Virus record (IMG/VR): IMGVR_UViG_3300009154_000070
Span: 1-53,705 of that record
Length of the DNA: 53,705 bases
Direction: 5' to 3' (one strand)
Source of the DNA: a virus
The notes beneath the pieces are model-generated. The model was not told the DNA's origin and made no database searches. It saw nothing but the letters and a program-made list of their open reading frames with translations. This document shows, one piece after another, positions 14,309 to 22,687 of the stretch. The stretch's first letter is position 1; the number at the start of each line of letters is the position of its first letter. The position numbers and the translations under genes are program-made.

Positions 14309-16099
14309 TTAAACCTCTCTATTAAGCCATTTCTTTCTTTCCTCTGATGATTTACCGAAGGCCATTTCCAAATGGTATTTAGTTTTCTTGTCCTCTATAA
14401 CTGTTATGATTCTTTTATTCTTCATGACATGATCCCAATCATCCAGGGATAAAGATCCTAGTCCTTTTAGATACCTAACATTTGTCTTATCTGATTTACC
14501 TGCATTCTTTTTAAACTCTTCTAATGAGTAGTAATACTTTTTAGATTTGTCCCCGGTGGTAACAAGAGGTGTTTCTAAGAATTGAACCCTTCCCTGTTTA
14601 ACAGTCCAAGGAAACCAAATATAGAAAAGATTAATCAGGAGCGATGTAATATGTGCACCATCTGGATCCTGATCTGTTGATATAACAATTCTTTCGAATG
14701 GACAAATTAGATCTTGACCCTCTGGATCTAAATTTAGAATTTGCATAAGTTCTAAGATCTCTTTATTCTCTGCCAGGTCTGACAGAGTTCTAGCATTTTT
14801 TATTTTACCTTTCAGAGCATAAACACCGTCCTTCCTAGGATCTCTTTTTTGTAGGATAGATCCCATAGCACTTAGTCCTTCCACGATAAATAGATTTTCT
14901 GCCTTTGAAGAAGTTGGAGGAAAGTATTTGTTGGAGTGTCTAATTCTAATTGACTTCTTATCCTTTCTTATTTTTTTAAGTTCTGACTCTTTCTTACGAT
15001 CGTCTACGAGTTTCTTTATTTTTTTAAAGGTCTCACTTTTAAAGAACTTTTCCAGAATCGAATCGAAATTTTTTGCAATAGTTGGCTCAACCTCTTCCCT
15101 CTTTGAAACAAATTTAGTTTTGTTCTGATCTCCAAATCTGACCATACCCGGAGGAAGATTTAGAATAATCAACGTGTCATAAAAATGGTGTCCCAAAGAA
15201 TCTTCGAGCTTTGCGTTAATTCTATCTAGGATTATCTTTTGATGAATTCCGGTACACAGTGCGCTATTAACAAAGGAGAACGAAGAAGAATCACCCTTCT
15301 TTTCCCATATCATAATTTCCCCAATTGGTGTGTCAGCAGACCAATTTGGTTTTAACTCATCAACAATATATTCCGACTTGCTGTCCCAAACCATCTTCAC
15401 CTTTAGGTTGCATGTTTTTTTCTCCGTCTCCAAAACTTTCTTTCTAAGGAGAAGGTAGGTTCTGATTGTTTTGTAATCCCATTGCATGTTATCAAAAACA
15501 TCAGCTCGAGGAATAAAACTAACCGCAGTTCCTTTGGGTGTTGATTTTAATCTTTTAGAAATCTGTGGTGTCGATGCTTTGAACCTATTCCAACATTGAT
15601 AATAAACCTCAGTCTCATTAGCTGTTGAAATGTCAAATTTCTCAGAGAGAGCATTCACCAAGCTCACACCCATACCATTAGTACCAACAATAGATTCACT
15701 AATATTGTCATTATCGAAATTAGATCCTGCTCTAAGCATAGATACTGCAGTCTCGATATTACTTAATCCACTCTTCTTATTAATAGAAGATCCATTAGTA
15801 AATCCGTCACCGGTATCTGATATAGTTACAGTATTTGTCTTGGTGCTGATCTCAACTACAATTTCCTTCATCGCGGAAGACATTCTTTTAGCTTCGTCTA
15901 CACAATTTGAAAACACCTCATCAAACAGCTTGTACATTCCAACAGAATGTTCTTTCATAAATCCCTTTATCACACCATCCTCAACTATAGGAACCATCTC
16001 CTCAGTTTTCTTAACACTACCAACATAGATTGTTGGTCTTTTAATAATGTGCTCAAAGTCCGTAAGTACCTCTATTGACTTATTAACCTTATTTGTCAT
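14309..16099 (-). CDS. Type II DNA topoisomerase, ATPase/TOPRIM subunit (gp39-like, undivided)
   Basis: 596 residues. The GHKL ATPase domain (1-230) has DEVFSNCVDEAKR, ITISDTGDGF and VGTNGMGVSLVNALSEKF. A transducer domain follows, then TOPRIM: ENLFIVEGLSAMGS, then IVISTDQDPDGAHITSLL with the metal-binding DxD, and YLKGLGSLS. In T4 the equivalent is split into gp39 and gp60; here it is one chain. It pairs with the cleavage subunit at 9946-11349. First gene of the replication block, preceded by a GATATAAAA box. Confidence 0.95.
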   Translation of the reverse strand: MTNKVNKSIEVLTDFEHIIKRPTIYVGSVKKTEEMVPIVEDGVIKGFMKEHSVGMYKLFDEVFSNCVDEAKRMSSAMKEIVVEISTKTNTVTISDTGDGFTNGSSINKKSGLSNIETAVSMLRAGSNFDNDNISESIVGTNGMGVSLVNALSEKFDISTANETEVYYQCWNRFKASTPQISKRLKSTPKGTAVSFIPRADVFDNMQWDYKTIRTYLLLRKKVLETEKKTCNLKVKMVWDSKSEYIVDELKPNWSADTPIGEIMIWEKKGDSSSFSFVNSALCTGIHQKIILDRINAKLEDSLGHHFYDTLIILNLPPGMVRFGDQNKTKFVSKREEVEPTIAKNFDSILEKFFKSETFKKIKKLVDDRKKESELKKIRKDKKSIRIRHSNKYFPPTSSKAENLFIVEGLSAMGSILQKRDPRKDGVYALKGKIKNARTLSDLAENKEILELMQILNLDPEGQDLICPFERIVISTDQDPDGAHITSLLINLFYIWFPWTVKQGRVQFLETPLVTTGDKSKKYYYSLEEFKKNAGKSDKTNVRYLKGLGSLSLDDWDHVMKNKRIITVIEDKKTKYHLEMAFGKSSEERKKWLNREV

Positions 16100-16145
16100 C
16101 GCTTCTTTTTTATTTTATATCTGAGACACCAAAAAAGATTCCAAT

Positions 16146-16170
16146 AAAAAATCCGGGGTTACCCGGATTT
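16146..16170 (-). terminator. Rho-independent terminator
   Basis: Minus strand AAATCCGGG-TAAC-CCCGGATTT followed by TTTATTGG. A GC-rich stem with a T-tract immediately after the gene at 16174-17379, separating it from the topoisomerase gene. Confidence 0.85.
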
Positions 16171-16173
16171 ATA

Positions 16174-17379
16174 CTATTTCTTTTTGATCTTTTTGGTCTT
16201 TCTGTTATTCTTAACCTTCTCTTCTTCCGGATCCTTCGCTATAAATTTAGCAAGCTTCCAGGCTAGTCCAAACCAAAACTTAGCATTTTCGTAAGATCTT
16301 TTAATTCCTTTCCATTTCTCCTTTGTCCTTTCTATGATCCCTTTATCTAATGGTGTTTTTTGTTCCTGAATAGTGGAGAGATAAGAATCTAGGTCTTTTT
16401 TAATCTGATCTGCCCTTTTAACGATTTCTTTCTTGCCTATTTCATATTTACTTTTGATCTCACTTAATCCTTTAATTCCTATTTTTTCTATTATAGAACT
16501 CTTTATTTCTCCAGTGTTTTTAGGGTCTGGTTTTTTTGCCCATTTGAATATCCTATAAACACCATATAAAGGGAAAAGTGCAGACACACCGATTAAAAGC
16601 TTTAATTCCAATCCAGATTTAAGGTGATTCCAAAAAAGTGATGTTATGCACTCTTTTTTTAATTTAATAGATCCTGAATCCTTAACTGAGGTGGCAGTTA
16701 ACTTTACGAAATTTTTAACGACGTCTATATCATTTTTAACCTTGGGTGTTTTCCATATGCTTATGCCTTTTGTTGTGATCCATTTCCCAATCTGTGCTAC
16801 CGCATAAATTGTATTAGGCTCTACTGAAATAGTCGAAGAATTAGAAGACCCCGAGAATCCACTAATAATAGTTGCTGCTTGAAGCATCATTTTCGCTACC
16901 TCTTTCTGAACTACCCAAGCTCCGGATAACGTGTAAACCAAAGCCTTTCCGTCGGCAGCAGCTGCATGCTCTAAAAAGCTAAATCCACCATTAAGAAGTC
17001 CTTCTTTTTTTAGTGCTTCTATTTTTGTTTTTACCCCAGCCTTAGGAATTAGTACAACATATGGAAAATTTGCGCTGCCTTTTGGTTTTAAGGTAATAAC
17101 CATTCCGGCTTGAAAGAGATCGTAGAAATTTGGGTTCTCGTATATTTTAGGTTTCGGTAAACCCTGTCCCTTTATAACATCCTCTTTTATCTTACCTGCT
17201 CCCAATAGATCAAACACATCGAAAACAGATTTTGGCCCTCCTGGGATTTTATAAGTGTTGGGATCAACTAATAGATCTTTAGGTTTAGCTACAATTGCCA
17301 TCTTGCTTCCCTCCAATAGGAATTCTTCAGATTCATAAAGGGGATCAAACTCAGAAAAGGATAATAGACGCGTTTCCAT
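16174..17379 (-). CDS. Hypothetical protein with capsid-targeting-like N-terminus and membrane segment
   Basis: 401 residues. It starts METRLLSFSEFDPLYESEE, resembling the T4 head-targeting leader. Residues 150-190 are small/hydrophobic (QKEVAKMMLQAATIISGFSG), a probable membrane helix occurs around 255-275 (LELKLLIGVSALFPLYGVYRI), and the last 120 residues are strongly basic and helical, ending KKIKKK. A basic, partly membrane-active protein with such a leader could be an internal head protein delivered with DNA, but this is inference. No known domain recognised. It ends its own transcript with a strong terminator. Confidence 0.6.
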   Translation of the reverse strand: METRLLSFSEFDPLYESEEFLLEGSKMAIVAKPKDLLVDPNTYKIPGGPKSVFDVFDLLGAGKIKEDVIKGQGLPKPKIYENPNFYDLFQAGMVITLKPKGSANFPYVVLIPKAGVKTKIEALKKEGLLNGGFSFLEHAAAADGKALVYTLSGAWVVQKEVAKMMLQAATIISGFSGSSNSSTISVEPNTIYAVAQIGKWITTKGISIWKTPKVKNDIDVVKNFVKLTATSVKDSGSIKLKKECITSLFWNHLKSGLELKLLIGVSALFPLYGVYRIFKWAKKPDPKNTGEIKSSIIEKIGIKGLSEIKSKYEIGKKEIVKRADQIKKDLDSYLSTIQEQKTPLDKGIIERTKEKWKGIKRSYENAKFWFGLAWKLAKFIAKDPEEEKVKNNRKTKKIKKK

Positions 17380-17392
17380 TTAGTTTTTTAAT

Positions 17393-17767
17393 TTATTCTA
17401 TATATCTTCTCTCCCTATTTGCGGTGTCTATTAGGCGGTTTAAACAAGCTATAGTGGCATCATCATAATTCTTGAATGCACCATGGCTAAAATGCTCTAT
17501 ACGAAGGTCTGGGTACCTTATAACGTAGTCGTAAGTGTCACCGGCATAGAGCTTTACATATGAGATCATACCACAATTCTCTCTAAACCATCTAAAGGCT
17601 TGTTGGTAAATCGGTGCATTAATATTCGGAATATCTTTTGAGCCATAAACAAAATTATCACCTTTAAAGTAAAACTGACCTAGCACATAAGCAGCCATAC
17701 AAGGTTCATCAAAGCCGAGTTCTTTAAGTTGTAAGGCTTGTTCGTAAGAAATGAATTCTTTTTCCAT
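17393..17767 (-). CDS. Small accessory protein, paralogue of the next gene
   Basis: 124 residues. It shares with the 138-residue neighbour the opening EFISYEQALQLKELGFDEPC, the central QAFRWFREN and a C-terminal YDDATIACLNRLID segment, so the two are tandem duplicates. Proteins of this type are common in Bacteroidetes phages and mobile elements and have no known function. Start follows the upstream stop by overlap (17767). Confidence 0.75.
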   Translation of the reverse strand: MEKEFISYEQALQLKELGFDEPCMAAYVLGQFYFKGDNFVYGSKDIPNINAPIYQQAFRWFRENCGMISYVKLYAGDTYDYVIRYPDLRIEHFSHGAFKNYDDATIACLNRLIDTANRERRYIE

Positions 17768-18183
17768 TATTGATTTTTTAATATTTCAATAAGTTTCTTT
17801 AGACAAGCAAGCTCTGCTTCTTCATAGGTATAGTATAAATCAGAGTTGTAAACTATATTCTCCCAGCCTTCAAAAAACTGAGTTGACTCATATCTAGATA
17901 TAGAGTAACAGAACTTTGGCTCCATCGTTTGGTCAGCATTTATCGACGAAAATAACAAATAGTGTTCTCTAAACCACCTAAATGCTTGTGAGAATGTTGG
18001 TGCAATACATTCTCCTATTTTATCCATGTCTTGTGGGGTATAAAAAAAATCTTTGTCTTCATAACCAATAATGACATCTGATAACAATTCCACATTTATG
18101 TTATACCAGGCAAAACATTGTTCACCAAACCCAAGTTCTTTAAGAGCTAATGCTTGTTCGTAAGGGATAAATTCTTTTTGCAT
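17767..18183 (-). CDS. Small accessory protein, paralogue of the previous gene
   Basis: 138 residues. Same layout as 17393-17767: EFIPYEQALALKELGFGEQC at the N-terminus, QAFRWFREH in the middle and YEEAELACLKKLIE at the end, with a longer, more variable central loop. The conserved Cys and Trp-Phe-Arg suggest a compact fold with a shared role. The last base of its stop is the first base of the next gene's start codon region, so they are translationally coupled. Confidence 0.75.
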   Translation of the reverse strand: MQKEFIPYEQALALKELGFGEQCFAWYNINVELLSDVIIGYEDKDFFYTPQDMDKIGECIAPTFSQAFRWFREHYLLFSSINADQTMEPKFCYSISRYESTQFFEGWENIVYNSDLYYTYEEAELACLKKLIEILKNQ

Positions 18184-18188
18184 GCTAA

Positions 18189-19025
18189 TTAGATTTTTCC
18201 GAATGATATTTCTTCGTCATTGATAATAAGATATTCCCCACTAGTGCCTAAGCAGTCTATAAACCAATATCTTCCACCAGTAGCCCCTCCCTTCTTATCA
18301 ACTCTTTCAACCTGTGTGTGACCAACGATCTGGATAACATCTTTCCTCAGTGTGTCTCTGTTAGCCTTCATCAAAGATCTAGGCCTAATCCAAATAGGGG
18401 ATTGCCGTATATCATCTCCGTAAGGATCGGTAATTCTAGTTTGGTCACAGTAAGCACCAAACGTAAAAGATTTTGGTTTATATCTATGAAGTTCGTTTAG
18501 GTCCGTAGCTAAAGTTTCGGTCTTCCATACATCCTTTCCAAAAGCACTATCCATAAAGTCACTGCTCACCCCTGCGTGTGTGAATAGGAACTGTCCCATC
18601 TGGTATGCCATTTGGAGGTGTTTTTTATTTTCACCTATTATGTAACTTATAGATGGAGCTAATAAGTGTTGGTATCCACTTGTTCCTGTATCGCCAACTT
18701 CAGGAAAATAGTGGTGATCGTGATTCCCTATTAAAAGAATGACCTCACATATCCCGCTCTCTTTGAATTTAAGTATATCCTGAAAGTTATTAAGCTGATC
18801 ATTTCCTGATATGTCAAACGAATCAAAATAATCTCCTATGAATATCATTCTATCGGGCTTCTCTAATTCATAGATCAATTTCCAAACTGATCTACCGTGA
18901 ACATCTCCTATTACTACAGTTTTCATTTTTCTTTTATTTTCTAGCCAATTACTTAAAGATTCATCGGTTTCTTCAGATAAAGCTTTATCAATTTTTTCTT
19001 CTAATTTTTTTAAATCTATTGCCAC
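18189..19025 (-). CDS. Calcineurin-like metallophosphoesterase
   Basis: 278 residues. All five metal-binding motifs are visible: GDVHG (about residue 39), GDYFD, GNHDH, THAG and GHTQ. A 33-residue charged N-terminal extension precedes the catalytic start MKTVVIGDVHG. The PP2A/lambda-phosphatase-like arrangement suggests a Ser/Thr or nucleotide phosphatase. With the kinase and ligase downstream it might supply 2',3'-phosphate or 3'-phosphate removal in RNA repair, though a protein or Ap4A phosphatase role is equally possible. Confidence 0.88.
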   Translation of the reverse strand: MAIDLKKLEEKIDKALSEETDESLSNWLENKRKMKTVVIGDVHGRSVWKLIYELEKPDRMIFIGDYFDSFDISGNDQLNNFQDILKFKESGICEVILLIGNHDHHYFPEVGDTGTSGYQHLLAPSISYIIGENKKHLQMAYQMGQFLFTHAGVSSDFMDSAFGKDVWKTETLATDLNELHRYKPKSFTFGAYCDQTRITDPYGDDIRQSPIWIRPRSLMKANRDTLRKDVIQIVGHTQVERVDKKGGATGGRYWFIDCLGTSGEYLIINDEEISFGKI

Positions 19026-19027
19026 AG

Positions 19028-19243
19028 TTAATCTTTTTTAAATGTTTCTTTATAGAATTGTTCTCCACAATTTTCTTCATCAACCATTGGAGATTGATTG
19101 ATATATCCATTATACCAAGTATTAATTATCTCTTGCTTGTGCATTTCTTTAGCTTGTTCAACTAATTCATCCATTATAAAAACATCCCCTTTAATTTCAA
19201 AGTTTTTATAAAGTTGAGTAACAAACCATTGTATTGATGTCAT
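19028..19243 (-). CDS. Small accessory protein, MTSxxWL family
   Basis: 71 residues from the ATG at 19241-19243, chosen because MTSIQWFVTQL matches the start of the protein at 19858-20157 and the longer frame overlaps the upstream gene. The centre LVEQAKEMHKQEIINTWYNG is a motif repeated in this family in Bacteroidetes phages. Function unknown. Confidence 0.65.
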   Translation of the reverse strand: MTSIQWFVTQLYKNFEIKGDVFIMDELVEQAKEMHKQEIINTWYNGYINQSPMVDEENCGEQFYKETFKKD

Positions 19244-19250
19244 AACTTTT

Positions 19251-19442
19251 TTATTTTTGATCAAACCAATACCAACCCAATAATATTCTCATAAATTGTC
19301 TATGGAACCAATTTGGTTTATATGTTAAATTGAATTGAATATATCCAGTGGTTGATTTACCTATTCTATATCCTCCCACATATTCTGGAGGTGATACTAA
19401 TGTATTTAGTTTGATTGTTTCTCCTTGTAAATTGTAATTCAT
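19251..19442 (-). CDS. Small hypothetical protein
   Basis: 63 residues, beta-rich, with aromatic C-terminus (FMRILLGWYWFDQK). It lies 2 bases after the KGxLxKT-family gene and 7 bases before the next start. Similar short basic aromatic proteins are common in Flavobacterium phages; no function known. Confidence 0.6.
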   Translation of the reverse strand: MNYNLQGETIKLNTLVSPPEYVGGYRIGKSTTGYIQFNLTYKPNWFHRQFMRILLGWYWFDQK

Positions 19443-19444
19443 AA

Positions 19445-19855
19445 TTAATCTTTTTTAGGTTGTTTAAGTGATTGGATGATTTCTGTTTTTTCAGAAACAA
19501 GTAAATAACCATATTTATCTGCCATATTTATTGCATCCCTAACTTGTTCCTCTGTATATAGAGTTTCTTGTTGGGGAAGTTCTACCATTTTGCTGATGTC
19601 AGAAATATGGCCAGATTTAATTAGTTTGGCATAAATTCCCATCAACACATTATCATCATCAGATAAAGTATTTTTATTAGAAACTATATTAACTATCTCA
19701 AACTCTACATCTTGTGTAAATTTAGAAGTGAAGCAAGTATCCATTAGTTCTATAAAGTCAGGGTGTAAGGGAAGTGTTTCCCAATCATTCTTATTAATAG
19801 AATAGTTATAGTTTACCACCCATCCCTTTTCTGTTTTAGTTAATATTCCTTTCAT
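19445..19855 (-). CDS. Small accessory protein, MKGxLxKTxxGW family
   Basis: 136 residues. N-terminus MKGILTKTEKGWVVNYNY, then PLHPDF and DVEFEIVNI, and a C-terminal TLYTEEQVRDAINMADK. It is a clear paralogue of the proteins at 20776-21333 and 25085-25633. The N-terminal part looks like a small beta domain and the C-terminal part a helix-turn-helix-like tail that is swapped among small proteins of this region. Function unknown. Confidence 0.7.
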   Translation of the reverse strand: MKGILTKTEKGWVVNYNYSINKNDWETLPLHPDFIELMDTCFTSKFTQDVEFEIVNIVSNKNTLSDDDNVLMGIYAKLIKSGHISDISKMVELPQQETLYTEEQVRDAINMADKYGYLLVSEKTEIIQSLKQPKKD

Positions 19856-19857
19856 AA

Positions 19858-20157
19858 TTAATCTTTTTTAGTTTTTTGATAAAATCCACTACTGTTTTCC
19901 CAATCTTCATTTGTTGTATTTTGTTTAAACAAATCTCTCATTTTAAGTGTAACTTTCGACCAATCTTTACCATTAGCCAATGTTTCATAATACAATTCTA
20001 CATCTGAATCACCCAATCCATCAAACCCATCTTCTGCACCTGCACTAAAAGCATTTACTATTTCTTGCTTGTGTAATTTATTAGCATATATAATCATTGC
20101 TTCTGTAGGATGATGAACCTTTTTAAGTTCTTCTAATAGCCAAGTTACTGATGTCAT
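19858..20157 (-). CDS. Small accessory protein, MTSxxWL family
   Basis: 99 residues. MTSVTWLLEELKKVH at the start and ANKLHKQEIVNAFSAGAEDG in the centre match 19028-19243. It ends in the QKTKKD tail that recurs on neighbouring products (FKKD, PKKD). The acidic C-terminal half is unique. Function unknown. Confidence 0.7.
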   Translation of the reverse strand: MTSVTWLLEELKKVHHPTEAMIIYANKLHKQEIVNAFSAGAEDGFDGLGDSDVELYYETLANGKDWSKVTLKMRDLFKQNTTNEDWENSSGFYQKTKKD

Positions 20158-20161
20158 AAGT

Positions 20162-20323
20162 TTAGTCTTTTAATTCTTCTTTAGTTAATTTATACATTAT
20201 ATAAGCTATTTGTGTAGCTAATAACATTTTAAGCATTTCTTCTATTGTAGCACCTTTCCATACATTAAATGATATAAGAATAGATGCTAACCATACAATT
20301 AGGAATAGTCCAAATGTTTTCAT
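20162..20323 (-). CDS. Small membrane protein
   Basis: 53 residues. One strong N-terminal transmembrane helix (KTFGLFLIVWLASILISF) is followed by an amphipathic helix (GATIEEMLKMLLATQIAYIM) and a charged tail KLTKEELKD. Spacing of 4 bases to the next gene and an A-rich leader like its neighbours support it. Possible membrane-active accessory protein. Confidence 0.6.
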   Translation of the reverse strand: MKTFGLFLIVWLASILISFNVWKGATIEEMLKMLLATQIAYIMYKLTKEELKD

Positions 20324-20336
20324 AATTAATCTTTTT

Positions 20337-20663
20337 TTAGCCCTTATTTTTATTTTTTTTAAATATATTTAATAAATCTATCGTTCTCTCAGCTCCATCA
20401 TACTTTGATTTAGCATGTAACATATCACCATTTACATTTTTGTTTTTATCAGGATAAGTAGCTACAAATTCTGCAAACTCACACATTTCTTTTATATGAA
20501 TTTCTTTTGCACCTTTCTCTATTTCTTCATCTGATATTTCTTGTTTGGGATATGTAACAAGTTTTTCAAGTTCAGAAATATATCTTAACACACTAATAGG
20601 TGTAGTCATATAATCTTCTTCACAATTATTCTTCCAATAGTTTATGTCTTTTTTTTGTGTCAT
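20337..20663 (-). CDS. Small accessory protein, MHKQEI-like family
   Basis: 108 residues. The centre EEIEKGAKEIHIKEMCEFAEF is a diverged copy of the AKEMHKQEI motif of 19028 and 19858. Its ATG overlaps the stop of the upstream small membrane protein (ATGA), implying coupling. Function unknown. Confidence 0.65.
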   Translation of the reverse strand: MTQKKDINYWKNNCEEDYMTTPISVLRYISELEKLVTYPKQEISDEEIEKGAKEIHIKEMCEFAEFVATYPDKNKNVNGDMLHAKSKYDGAERTIDLLNIFKKNKNKG

Positions 20664-20773
20664 AGTTTATCTTTTATTTTTTCTAATGTTTTATTAATTT
20701 CTATTAAGTTATAAGATATACTCATAAGACCTATAAATATTATTATTCCAATCATTCCTAAAATAACTATCAT
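20660..20773 (-). CDS. Very small membrane protein
   Basis: 37 residues: a transmembrane helix (IVILGMIGIIIFIGLMSIS) and a charged tail (EINKTLEKIKDKL). Its TGA overlaps the ATG of the next gene, and its own ATG follows the upstream gene by 2 bases, the same spacing as neighbours. Short length keeps confidence moderate. Confidence 0.5.
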   Translation of the reverse strand: MIVILGMIGIIIFIGLMSISYNLIEINKTLEKIKDKL

Positions 20774-20775
20774 AA

Positions 20776-21333
20776 TTAATCTTTTTTAGGTTCTGAAATT
20801 AATTCTACAATTTCATCATCTGTGTATGCGTGTAGCTTCAATCCATTTCCCATAACATTTTCCGTATTAGTTACGCGAGATTTTCTGATTGCCAATCTAA
20901 CTTGCTCTTCTGTGTATAGAGATTTTTTTTCTTCTTCTACTAACTTTTCTATTAAATCCCAACATTTAATTCTTTCATCAAAAGGTAATGACCATATTGC
21001 ACCATCTATTAAGTCCGTTGTTGTTGTAGGATAATCACTATCTTCTTTTGGAGCATCTTTAGAATCTTCCCCCATTATCTCTGTGAGTATCTGTTTTGTA
21101 TTGCTTCTAACGAGTTTAGCAACCTCTATTGGTTGCTGCATTTCATCTGTCCAATAGTATTTTATCTCAAACTCCACTTCACCATCCTCGGCATCTTCAT
21201 CTAAGAGATAAACCTTTACGTAGTCCGGGTGTATTGGATACGTTCCACCTACACATGGCATTCCTGTAAAATCATAAAATGGGTCTTCAACTACCACCCA
21301 TCCTGTTTCTGTTTTATGCAATTTTCCCTTCAT
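20776..21333 (-). CDS. Accessory protein, MKGxLxKTxxGW family
   Basis: 185 residues from ATG 21331-21333. A longer frame begins at 21369, but the family consensus MKGKLHKTETGWVVVED marks the true start. It shares IHPDYVKV, EVEFEIKYYW and PIEVAKLVRS with 25085-25633, and a C-terminal SLYTEEQVRLAIRKSR with 19445-19855. Overlaps the upstream gene by 20 bases. Function unknown. Confidence 0.72.
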   Translation of the reverse strand: MKGKLHKTETGWVVVEDPFYDFTGMPCVGGTYPIHPDYVKVYLLDEDAEDGEVEFEIKYYWTDEMQQPIEVAKLVRSNTKQILTEIMGEDSKDAPKEDSDYPTTTTDLIDGAIWSLPFDERIKCWDLIEKLVEEEKKSLYTEEQVRLAIRKSRVTNTENVMGNGLKLHAYTDDEIVELISEPKKD

Positions 21334-21571
21334 CTTCTTGATTTTTTGATTTGTTGTAAAGATCTTCATGAGAAGATGTTATAATTATATTCCTTACTTC
21401 AGACCAGAACTCGTAACCTCTATCTGCACCCATATAACTTAGTACATTATCGCAAACGTACTTGCATATAGATTTAGCTGTTAATACATTCTTCTCGTGC
21501 GATAGCTCATAGCACCATCTAGTATATGAGTCTCTGTATAATTCTTGTGCTTTTTCTTTTGCTGTTATCAT
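21314..21571 (-). CDS. Small hypothetical protein
   Basis: 85 residues, helical (ITAKEKAQELYRDSYTRWCYEL), with several aromatic and Cys residues. Its start overlaps the stop of the kinase gene by 4 bases. The AKEKAQELY opening recalls other phage accessory proteins in this region. Function unknown. Confidence 0.6.
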   Translation of the reverse strand: MITAKEKAQELYRDSYTRWCYELSHEKNVLTAKSICKYVCDNVLSYMGADRGYEFWSEVRNIIITSSHEDLYNKSKNQEDEGKIA

Positions 21572-21951
21572 AACTTTATTTGAAATCTATTTTTCATTTG
21601 TTCTATCTTATCGTCTGGACATCCGTGAACATTTACTCCTTCGTGTCTATTCTCTACTATGATGGAATGTACCCTGAAATTATACTTCCCCCCAAGTTTA
21701 ATATAGTTTTCCATCTCCCACTCTTGGGTGAATGTATTAGAGACAACAATCTTGTCCTCGCCTCTTCTCATCGCAGTTTCGGTGCTGTGTAGACACCATT
21801 CGTGAGCGTCTTTTAGCCCAGCAGGATCAAAGTGATAAGTTCCATTCTCCATGAAGTACATATCTGCTTCAAGATGTGTGCCTTCTATTGCTTTGGCTAG
21901 TGTTGATTTACCTGCACCCGGTAATCCTCTTAATAGTATTAGTGTTTTCAT
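21568..21951 (-). CDS. P-loop kinase, N4BP2/polynucleotide-kinase-like
   Basis: 127 residues. Walker A is LLRGLPGAGKSTLA at residues 4-17. LEADMYFMENGTYHFDP carries the D-x-Y-F segment, and LKDAHEWCLHSTETAMRRGEDKIVVSNTF is typical of the AAA_33/N4BP2 branch, which includes 5'-OH polynucleotide kinases. Short for a full PNK; no phosphatase domain, but a phosphoesterase gene lies just upstream. With the Rnl5-type ligase it could rebuild 5'-phosphate ends of cleaved RNA. Confidence 0.82.
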   Translation of the reverse strand: MKTLILLRGLPGAGKSTLAKAIEGTHLEADMYFMENGTYHFDPAGLKDAHEWCLHSTETAMRRGEDKIVVSNTFTQEWEMENYIKLGGKYNFRVHSIIVENRHEGVNVHGCPDDKIEQMKNRFQIKL

Positions 21952-21952
21952 T

Positions 21953-22633
21953 TTATTGTTCTCCTTTTAATCTTTCTTCATGATGATCGAATGGTAAAAC
22001 GTTTGCTTGAACTGGACGCCCAGATAGCATTCTAACCACCTCACCTAAAGGATAAGGAGTTAAATTGTTACCATCACATCCAACATCCATTGATCTACCC
22101 CCCATCAGTTTCTTATTGGCAGGTAAATGTACGTGACCAAATAAATGAAATCTGCCTTTGCTCATATCATGCCAGCTAGTAAGAGGATAGTGCATTAATA
22201 CAAACTCGAATTTCGATTTAGCAGCCATCTTATTTTCAATCTCAACAGATAATATGGTGTATTGACTTACGCTTGAAAATAAGCTCTGAACATCTCCTCT
22301 GTTATTTTCGATATGGTGATCGTGATTTCCGAGAATTAAATGTATGTTCTTACAGATAATTCTATCTCTAAATTCTTTGATTGAATCAAATCCACCAAAT
22401 GACCAATCACCCAAATGAATCAGTATATCATCTTGGCCTACTGTCTTGTTGATATTATCAACAATAACAGAATTCATATGCTCTAGATTCTGAAAGTCCC
22501 TAGTCTGATCGATTGGAATAGAGCCATCCTGACGTCTCCAGTTAGTTACTCCTCTACATATATTCTTATGATTATAATGAGTATCAGAGGTGAAGAATAA
22601 CTTTTGTCCAGGCTCCAACTTTATATTTAACAT
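21953..22633 (-). CDS. Metallophosphoesterase
   Basis: 226 residues. SDTHYNHKNI, HLGDWSFGG, ILGNHDHH, MHYPLTSWHD and FGHVHLP are the metal-binding motifs of the calcineurin-like superfamily, in the branch commonly found in phages and plasmids with the THxNHxNI start. It lies 1 base before the kinase gene and has its own strong promoter. Together they could act as phosphatase plus kinase in end healing. Substrate unknown. Confidence 0.88.
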   Translation of the reverse strand: MLNIKLEPGQKLFFTSDTHYNHKNICRGVTNWRRQDGSIPIDQTRDFQNLEHMNSVIVDNINKTVGQDDILIHLGDWSFGGFDSIKEFRDRIICKNIHLILGNHDHHIENNRGDVQSLFSSVSQYTILSVEIENKMAAKSKFEFVLMHYPLTSWHDMSKGRFHLFGHVHLPANKKLMGGRSMDVGCDGNNLTPYPLGEVVRMLSGRPVQANVLPFDHHEERLKGEQ

Positions 22634-22655
22634 AAAAACTTCTTTTTAATCTTTG

Positions 22656-22676
22656 CAAATGTAGGGAGATTTCTCG
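22656..22676 (-). promoter_or_regulatory. Promoter, CGAGA-N8-TAnnTTTG
   Basis: Minus strand: CGAGA, eight bases, TACATTTG (perfect Bacteroidetes -7 element), preceded by a T-run. The ATG of the metallophosphoesterase is 22 bases downstream, an ideal leader. Nearly identical to the element at 25698-25718, including CGAGAAAT. Confidence 0.65.
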
Positions 22677-22687
22677 GGGTAAAAAAA